The position numbers and the translations under genes were made by a program. The notes below the pieces were generated by a model. The model had not been told where the DNA came from. It ran no database searches and saw only the letters and a list, made by a program, of their open reading frames with translations. 33,132 nucleotides of DNA from Coprococcus sp. (GTDB lineage Bacteria > Bacillota > Clostridia > Lachnospirales > Lachnospiraceae), in NCBI GenBank assembly GCA_016297495.1, contig JAEDGN010000027.1, positions 1 through 33,132 of the forward strand, written 5' to 3'. This document shows, piece by piece, positions 17,256 through 25,848 of the stretch (position 1 is its first letter; every line of letters begins with the position of its first letter).

Positions 17256-17927
17256 CTATAATTCTTCGACTCCACATACCGTCAGCACTTTATCTGCCAC
17301 TTTAAACTGTACATTATATCCGGCAAAGCTCACTCCGTAAACCCGATCTACATCATGCTGATAAGCCGGTCTTGGATCCTGAGCCAGCACTCCCAGAAGT
17401 GCATTCCGTTTTTCTTCGGGAAATAGATTCAAATATTCTAATGGACAGTCCACTCTCAGAGAATAATCTTTAAATTGTCCGCTAAAACCCCCCAGTGCCT
17501 CCGGATGACAATCCACGTGCGGAAGATAAGGTTTGATATCATAAATAGGTGTCCCATCCATCAGATCCACACCGGATACAGTGATCACCGGTCCTTCATC
17601 CGTATACAGCTCTATCTGCTCTATTTTCACTGAAGACAATCCAATGGGATTAGGACGAAACGGAGACCTTGTGGCAAAGACTCCCACCTTCATATTGCCG
17701 CCTAATCTTGGCGGCCGCACCAACGGTGACCATTTCCCTTCCGGCACCTCTGAAAACTGCCATAATAGCCATAAATATGAATAATTTTCTATTCCCCGCA
17801 GAGCATCCGCCTCCCTGAACTCCGGCTCAAAAACAATTCGTCCCATGATTTCCGGCACCAGCCCGCTTTGTCTCGGAATGCCAAATTTCTCCACAAAATC
17901 CGTATGAATACGGGCTATCATCTTCAT
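17256..17927 (-). CDS. trmO: tRNA (N6-threonylcarbamoyladenosine37-N6)-methyltransferase TrmO
   Basis: A 223-residue protein of the TsaA/TrmO (UPF0066) family, which methylates t6A37 of threonine tRNA using SAM. Family blocks are IARIHTDFVEKFGIPRQSGL, VFEPEFREADALRGIENYSY, GVFATRSPFRPNPIGLSSV with the signature RSPFRPNPIG, and DLMDGTPIYDIKPYLP. Unlike SPOUT or Rossmann methylases it is a beta-barrel enzyme. GGGAGAAG precedes the ATG. It lies 21 bases after the amidohydrolase gene and 18 bases before the fliB-like start, so it is cotranscribed. Confidence 0.93.
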   Translation of the reverse strand: MKMIARIHTDFVEKFGIPRQSGLVPEIMGRIVFEPEFREADALRGIENYSYLWLLWQFSEVPEGKWSPLVRPPRLGGNMKVGVFATRSPFRPNPIGLSSVKIEQIELYTDEGPVITVSGVDLMDGTPIYDIKPYLPHVDCHPEALGGFSGQFKDYSLRVDCPLEYLNLFPEEKRNALLGVLAQDPRPAYQHDVDRVYGVSFAGYNVQFKVADKVLTVCGVEEL

Positions 17928-17948
17928 AATAGCACTTCTCCCTTTCTC

Positions 17949-19496
17949 TTAAAAAATGCCTTTCACAATCTGTGCCACCGGATTCTTTTTCACCGGCTGA
18001 TACGGTCTTCCCTGCAGCAGCAACTGTTTCACCCGGATATCCTTCAGCTTTTTCACATCAATTTCGTAAGGATTCTGCGACAGAATAACCATATCCGCTA
18101 TTTTCCCCGGTTCAAGGCTTCCTCTCTCCTTTTCATCAAACGTCGTATAATAGCCATTATAAGTACACATACGCAGCGCTTCCTGTATGGTTAAAGATTG
18201 TTCAGCCACACTGTGATTGCAGGCACGATGCATCCACTGTATCGGATCCGGATCCGTGCATGGTCCGTCAGATCCTGCACTCAATACCAATCCATGGTCC
18301 ACAAAATCTCTCAACGGATTCAGTCGTCCGCTCCTCGCTCCCAGAATACTTTCCAAATAAGCATCCGGTTCCTGTGGCCAGCTGATAAAGGCACTCTGCA
18401 CAGGCAGCAGTATATGATATTTTTCACAGATCTCGATACCTTCCCTTGTCGGCAAACAGGCATGGATAATGGCGTGACGATGATTCTCCCTTGGATAATC
18501 ATCCAGCGCTGCCTTTAAGGCACGAACAGCCTGATCAAAGGCTGCATCACCGATAGCATGCATCTCGATCTGTAATCCCGCCCGGTTGGCATCTTTGCAG
18601 AACTTTGTCACCTGCTCATCACTATAATATAGAACTCCCCGACTGTTACTGCCTTCATATGGCTCCAGCATCGCCGCGTCCGCTGAACCAAAACATCCGT
18701 CCAAAGCAGCCTCAAAGCAGCCGCCGATTCTTTGCAAATGACGTTTAACTGCCTTTTTTACATTCATGGTCTGAAAAAATACCCGCATCTGCATCCCATT
18801 ATCCAGGCCTTTGGCAAACCACCGCTCCAGATCCACATCCAGATCCCGCACAAATCCTACGCCGCTGACGGTATGGATCATGCCGATGCCCCTGGAGGCC
18901 ATATAATCCACAGCATTCTGCATATTTTCCACCAGTTTGATCACGGAAACAGAATTGGTCACATAATCGGATACAGCAAAAAATGCTTCCTGATTCATCT
19001 CCCCCGTATCCTCATGGTAACCTCTTAAGCCGGATATTTTCTTTTTTAATTTTTCCAGCAATTTTGTGTTTATCACACAGGCATGACCATCATATTTCAC
19101 CATGAACAAAGGCTTATCCGGACAGACGCTGTCCAGTTCCTCCCGATTCACAAGCCTGCCATCCGACACTGAATAGGGCGATGCACCAAATCCGATGATC
19201 AGTTTTTCCTTTGTATGCGCCACATGGTCTCTTAGCATATCCAGTATCTCCCGGTTGCTTCGTGCTTCCATCACATTTAGTCCCGCATGAAAAGTGGCAA
19301 AGCTGGCAAAGTGAATATGGCTGTCCGCAAAAGCCGGTACCAGTGCCTGCGTTCCCAGACGGACATGTCGAACAGATATATATTCTTCAGGCAGTATATT
19401 ACCTGTATACAAAATTCTTCCATGATCTTCCACCAGATATCTCATCACCCTGTTATCTGCATCACAGGTAAGAATTGCCCCCTCATAAACCTTCAT
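17949..19496 (-). CDS. YtcJ-like amidohydrolase (amidohydrolase_3 family)
   Basis: A 515-residue metal-dependent hydrolase of the YtcJ/amidohydrolase_3 group. Metal-binding elements in order are FADSHIH with H60 and H62, KYDGHAC, EMHAIGDAAFD, IIHACLP and SAGSDGPCTDPDP. The end has SLEPGKIADMVILS, the usual return of the composite beta-sandwich. There is no signal peptide, so it is cytoplasmic. GGAGGAGG precedes the ATG. It follows the SMR gene by 27 bases. Substrates of this group are mostly unknown (N-acyl compounds, cyclic amides or formamides). Pairing with a small exporter may mean handling of a cationic or amide compound, but this is inference. Confidence 0.9.
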   Translation of the reverse strand: MKVYEGAILTCDADNRVMRYLVEDHGRILYTGNILPEEYISVRHVRLGTQALVPAFADSHIHFASFATFHAGLNVMEARSNREILDMLRDHVAHTKEKLIIGFGASPYSVSDGRLVNREELDSVCPDKPLFMVKYDGHACVINTKLLEKLKKKISGLRGYHEDTGEMNQEAFFAVSDYVTNSVSVIKLVENMQNAVDYMASRGIGMIHTVSGVGFVRDLDVDLERWFAKGLDNGMQMRVFFQTMNVKKAVKRHLQRIGGCFEAALDGCFGSADAAMLEPYEGSNSRGVLYYSDEQVTKFCKDANRAGLQIEMHAIGDAAFDQAVRALKAALDDYPRENHRHAIIHACLPTREGIEICEKYHILLPVQSAFISWPQEPDAYLESILGARSGRLNPLRDFVDHGLVLSAGSDGPCTDPDPIQWMHRACNHSVAEQSLTIQEALRMCTYNGYYTTFDEKERGSLEPGKIADMVILSQNPYEIDVKKLKDIRVKQLLLQGRPYQPVKKNPVAQIVKGIF

Positions 19497-19523
19497 CTCT
19501 ATACCTCCTCCGGGCAGATACCC

Positions 19524-19844
19524 TTATTTTGTACCAAATAAATTCAGACATACACATCCGACGACTATGAGTATCAGACTCACAATCCCCGCCGGTGTCA
19601 GCTTTTCATGAAAAAGAAGCCATGACAATATGGCTGTCACGACGATGCCAACACCACACCATGTTGCATAAGCAATTCCCAGATGTATCTGTCCAAGAGC
19701 TTTTGAAAATGTAAAATAGCAAATTGAATAAGCAGCAATACAGCCAATTGAATAATTCAATTTCGTAAAACCTTCTGAATATTTTAACATGGATGTTCCG
19801 GCAATCTCAGCTGCAATAGCAATTGCCAAATATAAATACGCCAT
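19524..19844 (-). CDS. Small multidrug resistance (EmrE/Qac-type) transporter
   Basis: A 106-residue inner-membrane protein with four hydrophobic segments. The conserved membrane glutamate is E13 in IAAEIAGTSMLKYSEGFT, and the family block GIAYATWCGVGIVVTAILSW is present. These resemble the EmrE/Qac branch (exchange of cationic drugs for protons) more than the guanidine exporters, though the split is not certain by eye. ACAGGAGGG precedes the ATG. It is the first gene of a four-gene operon and follows an unusual structured leader at 19887-19970. Confidence 0.92.
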   Translation of the reverse strand: MAYLYLAIAIAAEIAGTSMLKYSEGFTKLNYSIGCIAAYSICYFTFSKALGQIHLGIAYATWCGVGIVVTAILSWLLFHEKLTPAGIVSLILIVVGCVCLNLFGTK

Positions 19845-19886
19845 CTGTCATCCCTCCTGTCGCCAAACGGATCTATTAAGCCATAT

Positions 19887-19970
19887 GTTCAAGACTCGCT
19901 CGCAAAACCTGTACGCGCGAAACTGCATTAAATGCAGTTGCCGTGCATCGCGAAGCGAGTTGCTGTGAAC
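19887..19970 (-). ncRNA. Structured leader or dispersed repeat upstream of the SMR gene
   Basis: An 84-base nested inverted repeat lies in the 5' leader. The outer pair is GTTCA/TGAAC. The next pair is ACTCGCTCGC (19894-19903) with GCGAAGCGAGT (19950-19960), with one bulged base. A perfect inner palindrome is AACTGCATT/AATGCAGTT (19921-19939). A TGN-extended TACAAT -10 on the reverse strand (19994-19989) would start transcription just before it. It could be a regulatory RNA or a repeat element. It does not show the paired ACGR loops of the guanidine-II riboswitch found before some SMR genes. Confidence 0.5.
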
Positions 19971-20013
19971 AAAGTGAATAGTAACTCTATTGTAGCACAA
20001 ATTCCTCCAAAGC

Positions 20014-20042
20014 GTGACTTTTTCTTGTATATGTGTTAGAAT
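20014..20042 (+). promoter_or_regulatory. Probable sigma-A promoter of the YitT-like gene
   Basis: GTGACT (20014-20019) and TAGAAT (20037-20042) are 17 bases apart, about 50 bases before the predicted start. It is back to back with the reverse-strand SMR promoter. Confidence 0.5.
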
Positions 20043-20092
20043 GAAAGCTACACTGTAAATTTATGTAAAACATTTTGAAAGGATTTGTTATT

Positions 20093-20704
20093 TTGACTTT
20101 AAATCTGAAACTGAAATCGTGTATCCTGGCTCTGACCGGAAGTGCAATTCTTGCCTTTGGTCTGTATCATGTACATTCTATTTCTAACGTTACAGAAGGG
20201 GGCGTTCTCGGCCTGACACTACTGCTGCATCATTGGCTTGGGATTTCTCCGTCAGCATCAGGTCTTATATTAAATCTCCTTTGCTATATACTGGGATTAC
20301 GCACACTTGGGAAAAATTTTCTAATGTACTCCATCTTGTCCGGAGGTGGATTCTCCCTGTTCTATGCTATATTCGAACAGTTCGACCCCCTCTGGCCACA
20401 GCTGGCCAGTCAGCCGCTATTGGCTGCATTTGCAGGTGCAGCTTTTGTCGGCGTCGGCGCCGGTCTCAGCGTACGTGCGGGCGGAGCCCCCAGCGGTGAT
20501 GATGCCCTTGCCATGAGTCTGTCACAGCTGCTGCAGCAGCCTATACAAAGGATCTATCTGATCAGCGACCTGGTAGTCCTTGCCCTCTCCATCAGTTATA
20601 TTCCTCTGACCAGGCTGGCCTATTCGCTGCTTACAGTGATTCTGTCCGGTCAGCTCATCGGCCTGATCCAGCGGATCGGCCCCCAAAAACAGAACATCAG
20701 CTAA
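20093..20704 (+). CDS. YitT-family membrane protein
   Basis: A protein of about 203 residues with five or six hydrophobic segments and glycine-rich loops (VTEGGVLGLTLLLHHWLGIS; FVGVGAGLSVRAGGAPSGDD), which fits the YitT/DUF161 membrane family. There is no ATG; the TTG at 20093 is chosen because AAAGGA lies 9 bases upstream. A TTG at 20075 also keeps the frame but would precede that site. The C-terminal soluble domain of longer YitT proteins is lacking, so this is a membrane-only form. It is a single gene with its own promoter. Its function is unknown. Confidence 0.78.
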   Translation: MTLNLKLKSCILALTGSAILAFGLYHVHSISNVTEGGVLGLTLLLHHWLGISPSASGLILNLLCYILGLRTLGKNFLMYSILSGGGFSLFYAIFEQFDPLWPQLASQPLLAAFAGAAFVGVGAGLSVRAGGAPSGDDALAMSLSQLLQQPIQRIYLISDLVVLALSISYIPLTRLAYSLLTVILSGQLIGLIQRIGPQKQNIS

Positions 20705-20898
20705 GAGTAGCTATGTTTCCATTTTTTATATACTTTATTTACCAATTAGGATTTGCTTAACATTGAAGGAACATAAAACGAAAATATTAGATATCTGTTA
20801 CTTAATTAAAAATGATACAGTTATTGCTGTCATAGGATATAAGGACTAAATGGCAAGCTTATGTTTAATGGACTGAGAAAATTCTTATTTACAGAGCA

Positions 20899-20959
20899 GG
20901 GCAGATGTGACCCGTATGGATCACACCTGCCCCTGTATAGAGCTATCTATTTCCCGACA
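20899..20959 (-). repeat. 61-bp repeat, copy A (3' of acyl-CoA dehydrogenase 2)
   Basis: It contains a hairpin (GGGCAGATGTGA with TCACACCTGCCC) followed by the conserved tail CTATCTATTTCCCGACA. It matches copy B at 25926-25986 at 53 of 61 positions with no gaps. It starts 27 bases beyond the stop of the reverse-strand acyl-CoA dehydrogenase gene. The hairpin is kept by paired changes in the two copies. The rest of 20705-20985 shows nothing recognisable. Confidence 0.8.
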
Positions 20960-20985
20960 TCCTCTATCAGAGAGGAACAATTATT

Positions 20986-22128
20986 TTATCTGAAAAGTGC
21001 ACCACTGACGATCAGTTTCTGAATCTCATTGGTTCCTTCGTAAATCTGTGTAATCTTAGCATCACGCATCATACGTTCAACATGGTATTCTTTCATATAG
21101 CCGTTACCGCCCAGCATCTGAACAGCTTCTGTTGTTACATGCATGGCTGCATTCGTACAAAGATATTTTGCTTTGGCAGCAGGAAGCGAATATGGTTTGC
21201 CATTCTGTTTGTCTGTAGCTGCCTTATAAAGCATCAGTCTTGCTGCATCAATTTCCATCTCAAGTTCAGCCATCTTGAAAGCCAGATACTGATTTCTGTA
21301 AATAGGCTTGCCAAACTGTTCTCTTGTCATGAGATACTGTCTTGCAATTTCAAAAGCACCTTCTGCAATGCCCAGACCCTGAGCAGCAACACCGATACGT
21401 CCGCCATCCAGTGTCTTCATAGCCAGTTTAAAACCATCACCGGAAGCCGTGATCATGTTTTCAGCAGGTACTCTTACATTTTCCAGAATCATCTCTGAAA
21501 CCTGAGCAGAACGGATGCCCATCTTATTTTCAATTTTACCTACAGTAAAACCAGGTGTTCCTTTCTTTACAACAAAGCAGGAAAGACCTTTTGATTTCTT
21601 CTCCGGCTCTGTTAAAGCATAAACAGCTGTATATTCAGCAAGAGGTCCGTTTGTATTGAAACATTTAAGACCATTCAATACATATTCATCGCCATCTTTT
21701 TCAGCTACTGTCACACAGCCGCCGGCATCAGATCCTGCATTTGGCTCAGTCAGACCAAAGGAACCCATACATTTACCTGCCAGAACTTCCTCAAGAAACT
21801 CTCTCTTCTTTTCAACTGGTGCAGCAGAATTCATGATACTGCCGCCATAAAGAGATGTGGCAACAGAGTAACCAATACCCATGGAGGCATCCACCTTTGA
21901 AATCTCTTCAACAGCCAGTACATAGGATAAATAATCACCGCCCTGTCCGCCAACTTCTGTTGGATATGGTAAACCTACGAAACCAAGCTCTCCCATTTTA
22001 TGAAACTGTTCAATCGGAAATTCACTTTTTTCATCTCTCTCAAGAACACCTGGAAGTAATTCTTCCTGTGCAAATTTTCTTGCTGCTGCCTGAATCGCTG
22101 CCTGCTGCTCTGTTAATTCAAAATTCAT
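20986..22128 (-). CDS. Acyl-CoA dehydrogenase 2
   Basis: A second 380-residue FAD-dependent acyl-CoA dehydrogenase, clearly diverged from the one at 802-1944. GLTEPNAGSDAGG (motif 1), VQMLGGNGYMKEYHVERMMR and IYEGTNEIQ with E364 as catalytic base are all intact. AAGGAGA precedes the ATG. It is monocistronic and divergent from the CoA-transferase, and its promoter carries the MarR-type box. Its likely electron partner is the second EtfAB pair at 24073-25848, which lies across the CoA-transferase gene rather than next to it. It may act on a different chain length or in the opposite direction from dehydrogenase 1; that is inference. Confidence 0.95.
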   Translation of the reverse strand: MNFELTEQQAAIQAAARKFAQEELLPGVLERDEKSEFPIEQFHKMGELGFVGLPYPTEVGGQGGDYLSYVLAVEEISKVDASMGIGYSVATSLYGGSIMNSAAPVEKKREFLEEVLAGKCMGSFGLTEPNAGSDAGGCVTVAEKDGDEYVLNGLKCFNTNGPLAEYTAVYALTEPEKKSKGLSCFVVKKGTPGFTVGKIENKMGIRSAQVSEMILENVRVPAENMITASGDGFKLAMKTLDGGRIGVAAQGLGIAEGAFEIARQYLMTREQFGKPIYRNQYLAFKMAELEMEIDAARLMLYKAATDKQNGKPYSLPAAKAKYLCTNAAMHVTTEAVQMLGGNGYMKEYHVERMMRDAKITQIYEGTNEIQKLIVSGALFR

Positions 22129-22214
22129 AACGCATATCTCCTTTTTAATAATTTGTTGTTGTGTACGTTAATTGTATATGGGTGTACGCTGTTTATTGTT
22201 GACCCAAACTTGCG

Positions 22215-22263
22215 TGCTAATAGTTTGTATGCTAATTGTAAGCCTGTGAATCAATTCTGTCAA
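22215..22263 (-). promoter_or_regulatory. Sigma-A promoter plus MarR-type box of acyl-CoA dehydrogenase 2
   Basis: On the reverse strand TTGACA (22263-22258) and TACAAT (22240-22235) are 17 bases apart. The box TTAGCATACAAACTATTAGC begins at the last base of the -10 (22235) and runs to 22216. The gene-free stretch 22129-22449 contains this promoter and the divergent one at 22339; nothing else is recognised. Confidence 0.75.
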
Positions 22264-22338
22264 TACCATTTTATTACCAGAAATCATCTGCTGTTTTTGT
22301 GCATTCCGTCCAATTTCATATAAATTAAAAAACATATA

Positions 22339-22396
22339 TTGACAAATTTATGACATTCGTTTATGATGCTATTTATTAGTATACTAGTTATTTAGA
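22339..22396 (+). promoter_or_regulatory. Sigma-A promoter plus MarR-type box of the CoA-transferase
   Basis: TTGACA (22339-22344) and TATGAT (22362-22367) are 17 bases apart. The box TTAGTATACTAGTTATTTAG begins at 22376, at the predicted transcription start. Confidence 0.75.
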
Positions 22397-22449
22397 ACAT
22401 GAATTAAGCGAAGTAAATATATTTATTACATATACGGAGGTAGATTATC

Positions 22450-23997
22450 ATGTCGAAAGTAAAGGTATTAACAGCACAGGAAGCAGTTATGATGGTTCAG
22501 GATAATATGACTGTTGCTACAAATGGATTCGTTGCTTCAGGTCTTCCAGAAGAATTGACTTCAGCTCTTGAACAGCGTTTCATTGAAACCGGGTCTCCAA
22601 AAAATCTGACTTATTATTATGCAGCCGGACAGGGAAATCGTGATGGAAGCGGCGCTGACCATTTTGCCCATGAAGGAATGACAACAACAGTTATTGCCGG
22701 ACATTATAATATGGCTCCAAAGCTTGGAGAACTGATCAACCAGAATAAGATCAAAGCTTACAATCTTCCCCAGGGAACACTGTCACAGCTTTTCCGGGAT
22801 ACAGCAGCCGGCAAAATCGGTACATTGACCCATGTTGGCCTCAGCACATTTGCAGATCCTCGTATCGAAGGCGGCAAACTGAATACAGTAACAACACAGG
22901 ATATAGTTGAAGTTGTCAATGTCTGTGGCCAGGAGCGACTGCTCTACAAAGCGATCCCTGTTGATATTGCATTAATTCGCGGAACACTGGCTGATACGAA
23001 CGGGAATGTGACGATGGAGCATGAATGCTGTATAGGAGAAGCTACAGCCATGGCCCAGGCAGCTAAAAACAGCGGCGGCAAAGTAATTGTACAGGTGGAA
23101 CGTATTGTCAACGATGTAGATCCAAAGCTTGTAAAGATTCCAGGTATTTATGTTGACGCCATTGTAGTTGCAGCAGATAAGGCTAAACAGGCTCAGTGCC
23201 TTGGCAGCGAGTATGACGGTTCGATGACAGGCGATTTTCGTATTCCTCTTGGCAGTCTTCAATACCCTGCCCTCTCTCCAAAGAAGATCATCGGACGCCG
23301 TGCAGCTATGGAATTGAAGAAAAACACTGTTGTCAATCTTGGTATCGGTATTCCGGAATATATTTCCATGGTGGCCAATGAAGAAGGTATTGGTGACCAT
23401 TTTACATTGACTGTTGAAGCAGGCCCTATCGGTGGTGTACCTCAGGGTGGTTCTAAATTCGGCGGTTCCATCAATGCACAGGTCATTCTCGATCAGACAG
23501 CACAGTTTGATTTCTATGATGGTGGCGGTATTGATGATGCTTTCCTTGGACTTGCCCAGGCAGATGAACAGGGAAATATCAACGTGAGCAAATTTGGTCC
23601 AAGAATAGCCGGATGCGGCGGTTTTATCAATATTACTCAGAATGCAAAACGTGTTTATTTCTGCGGCACTTTTACAGCAGGCGGTCTTAAATGTGCAACA
23701 GGTGACGGCAGGCTGACCATCCTTCAGGAGGGACGCGAAAACAAATTCATCAAAAATGTTGAACAGATTACTTTTAGTGGTAAATATGCCAACGAAGTCG
23801 GTCAGCCAGTGATGTATATCACTGAACGTGCTGTATTCGAACTGCGTAAAGATGGTGTCTATCTGACAGAAGTGGCTCCTGGTATCGACATCCAGACACA
23901 GATTATTGATCATATGGGATTTATTCCTAAAATGGATGGAGAACCGAAACTGATGGATGAACGTATATTTAAGGATGAATTAATGGGACTTGAATAA
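22450..23997 (+). CDS. Family I acyl-CoA:carboxylate CoA-transferase (fused alpha-beta)
   Basis: A 515-residue single-chain CoA-transferase of the propionate CoA-transferase/acetoacetyl-CoA transferase family. It moves CoA from acetyl-CoA or a product CoA ester to an incoming carboxylate. The N-terminal alpha-like half has TNGFVASGLPEEL and YYAAGQGNRDG. The beta-like half carries NLGIGIPEYIS and FTLTVEAGPIGGVPQGG, where E323 is the expected catalytic glutamate that forms the glutamyl-CoA ester. CGGAGG precedes the ATG. It is monocistronic, with a MarR-box promoter and a strong terminator. It would activate the acid brought in by the GntP permeases and release the reduced acid. Substrate range cannot be read. 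Confidence 0.93.
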   Translation: MSKVKVLTAQEAVMMVQDNMTVATNGFVASGLPEELTSALEQRFIETGSPKNLTYYYAAGQGNRDGSGADHFAHEGMTTTVIAGHYNMAPKLGELINQNKIKAYNLPQGTLSQLFRDTAAGKIGTLTHVGLSTFADPRIEGGKLNTVTTQDIVEVVNVCGQERLLYKAIPVDIALIRGTLADTNGNVTMEHECCIGEATAMAQAAKNSGGKVIVQVERIVNDVDPKLVKIPGIYVDAIVVAADKAKQAQCLGSEYDGSMTGDFRIPLGSLQYPALSPKKIIGRRAAMELKKNTVVNLGIGIPEYISMVANEEGIGDHFTLTVEAGPIGGVPQGGSKFGGSINAQVILDQTAQFDFYDGGGIDDAFLGLAQADEQGNINVSKFGPRIAGCGGFINITQNAKRVYFCGTFTAGGLKCATGDGRLTILQEGRENKFIKNVEQITFSGKYANEVGQPVMYITERAVFELRKDGVYLTEVAPGIDIQTQIIDHMGFIPKMDGEPKLMDERIFKDELMGLE

Positions 23998-24020
23998 TCT
24001 GATAAGTCATTCTTATCCTG

Positions 24021-24070
24021 AACTTCCCCCTGAAAACAATTTGCGATAAACATGTTTTCAGGGGGAAGTT
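24021..24070. terminator. Bidirectional terminator between CoA-transferase and etfA2
   Basis: Perfect 18-bp arms AACTTCCCCCTGAAAACA (24021-24038) and its complement (24053-24070) enclose a 14-base loop. The right arm ends two bases before the stop codon of convergent etfA2. Confidence 0.85.
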
Positions 24071-24072
24071 TA

Positions 24073-25059
24073 TTACAATATTTTTTCAATGATCTTGACC
24101 GCATCTCCTACAAAACCATAATCACAATACCTGAATATGGCTGCATCGGGATTGCTGTTGACTGCAATTAAAGTCTCCGCCTGAACACCGGCCATATGCT
24201 GAACAGCACCGGAAATGCCGCAGGCTATATAAAGCTTTGGATGAACAGTTTTTCCTGACTGCCCGATCTGTCGGGACAGCGGCATCCATCCGGCATCCAC
24301 ACAGGGTCTTGTGCATCCCGTCTGTCCGCCCAGTTTTTCAGCCAGCAGTTCAAGAAGTGCGAATCCTTCTTCACCTTTTATACCCCGGCCTCCGGAAATA
24401 ATAATCGATGCATCTTCTATCCGTCTGTCATTCTGATGTTCTTTGATTATGGATTTGTATTGAATCTGTTTTTCTGCACTGCTATGATCGAGACAATCCA
24501 TATAAATCTTACAAAGATTGCCTGATGTTATCTGCTGTGAAACAGCTTTCTGGCAGATTCCCTGACGAAATGATGCCATTATCGGACTGGTCTCTATTCT
24601 GAATTCGTTCATCCTTTTACCATCAGGTGCAGGTCGCCGGATAATAACTGTATCCAAAGTTCGATTGTAATACAGGCTGTAGGCATCAGTCACAATCTCT
24701 GTGTCCAGTTCAAATGCCAGCTGTGAAGCCAAAACTCTTCCGGAACTGTCAGCACCCACCAGAATAACATCCGGCTCTTTTTGCACAAGACAGCTACGGA
24801 GAGCTTCAAGATGATACTGTTCACAGCCATTACGAAGTTTTGGATGTTCAAGGCAAATGATCTCATCGGCTCCGAAGCACTGCAGCGATGCCAGATCGCT
24901 GCTGCATACACTTTCTGAGAGAATAACAGAAACGGAACATCCCATTTCCTTTCCAAGTGTCAATCCGGCACCAAGTATCTCCAATGTCAAAGGCGCAATT
25001 TTTTTATCCAGTATTTTTCCGACGACAATAATCCCGCCCTTTAAACCAAAATTCTGCAT
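24073..25059 (-). CDS. etfA: Electron transfer flavoprotein alpha subunit 2
   Basis: A 328-residue EtfA paralogue. The ATG at 25059 is used because AAGGAGAGG stands 9 bases before it; an ATG at 25080 lies ahead of that site. The C-terminal FAD domain is complete: ISGGRGIKG at 221-229, CVDAGWMPLSRQIGQSGKTV, IACGISGAVQH, then NSNPDAAIFRYCDYGFVGD. The N-terminal half (KGGIIVVGKILDKKIAPLTL; cysteine-rich around 41-61) differs strongly from EtfA1. It follows etfB2 with a 27-base gap. It probably serves acyl-CoA dehydrogenase 2. Replacement of the usual INKDEGAPIF by VNSNPDAAIF is normal variation between Etf groups. Confidence 0.92.
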   Translation of the reverse strand: MQNFGLKGGIIVVGKILDKKIAPLTLEILGAGLTLGKEMGCSVSVILSESVCSSDLASLQCFGADEIICLEHPKLRNGCEQYHLEALRSCLVQKEPDVILVGADSSGRVLASQLAFELDTEIVTDAYSLYYNRTLDTVIIRRPAPDGKRMNEFRIETSPIMASFRQGICQKAVSQQITSGNLCKIYMDCLDHSSAEKQIQYKSIIKEHQNDRRIEDASIIISGGRGIKGEEGFALLELLAEKLGGQTGCTRPCVDAGWMPLSRQIGQSGKTVHPKLYIACGISGAVQHMAGVQAETLIAVNSNPDAAIFRYCDYGFVGDAVKIIEKIL

Positions 25060-25086
25060 AACGTTCTTCCTCTCCTTCATATGTCA

Positions 25087-25848
25087 TCAATAGCCAAGCT
25101 GACATAAAACGGTCTCAAGACAACCGGCCAGCACAGTCTCATCCTGTTCTTTGAAAATGATCTGCTTGTGCTGTGTTGAAATATCCGGTATGTAGGTACG
25201 GTGTCGGCAAACCATTTTCTTCTGATTGGCCAGTACCAGTTCACAACCATCGATAACACGAACTTTAAATGTGCCATTATAAGTCTTGAGAATATCCTGA
25301 ACTGAAGGATACCTCCCATTTCTTTTACTAACGGACAAAACAACTGCAGGAAGATCTGCAGATATTTGTTCATTCTGATCATCTCCTATGCATTCCGCCT
25401 GTATTTGATGATTCATCACAAATAACCCATTACTGTACGGCAGAAGAGGCATGCCGAGATAACCGGCCGTCATGGCCGCCATATGAATACTATCGCCATC
25501 AATGGCCTGTCGTCCAAACATTATGAGGTCATAAGGACCTGTATAGACTGCCGCTGCTGCAGCAACTCTTCCGGCACCACGGATATCCGTATCATGCCAG
25601 CTGTCATCATCCAGCAAAATCCCATGATCAATACCATAGGTAAAGGCTTCCTTAAGAATCGACAGGCTCTCTGTCGGTCCAATAGCCATCACAGTAACGG
25701 TACCACCAAGACTGTCACGCAAATCAAGGGCTTCAGTTATCACATTGATATCACTGTCGTTCAGACAACCCGTATCCTGATAAAAATCTTTCTCACAACT
25801 ATCAGGAATTTGTTTTAAAATAACCAGTATTTTAATATTACTCACCAC
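25087..25848 (-). CDS. etfB: Electron transfer flavoprotein beta subunit 2, divergent
   Basis: An EtfB paralogue of about 253 residues, recognisable by KILVILKQIPDS at the N-terminus, VTVMAIGPTESLSILKEAF and FGRQAIDGDS. The nucleotide loop reads AIDGDSIHMAA (115-125) where EtfB1 has AIDGDTAQVGP, so cofactor binding or group membership may differ. There is no ATG: the frame offers GTG GTG at 25848 and 25845 with only a weak upstream purine stretch. The position equivalent to the Met of EtfB1 is an ATT at 25836, preceded by GGTGAG. The start is therefore uncertain by a few codons. It has its own MarR-box promoter, 192 bases beyond permease 2. Confidence 0.88.
   Translation of the reverse strand: MVSNIKILVILKQIPDSCEKDFYQDTGCLNDSDINVITEALDLRDSLGGTVTVMAIGPTESLSILKEAFTYGIDHGILLDDDSWHDTDIRGAGRVAAAAAVYTGPYDLIMFGRQAIDGDSIHMAAMTAGYLGMPLLPYSNGLFVMNHQIQAECIGDDQNEQISADLPAVVLSVSKRNGRYPSVQDILKTYNGTFKVRVIDGCELVLANQKKMVCRHRTYIPDISTQHKQIIFKEQDETVLAGCLETVLCQLGY

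Noticed and set aside
19887..19970. Guanidine-II (mini-ykkC) riboswitch before the SMR gene
   Set aside because: Two short hairpins with ACGR loops are expected; only a GCACGGC string is seen and it does not form the required loop.
22972..23913. Long antisense reading frame opposite the CoA-transferase
   Set aside because: It mirrors the coding strand of a well-recognised gene, lacks family features and a ribosome binding site; the same applies to antisense frames at 4566-5375 and 13937-14701.
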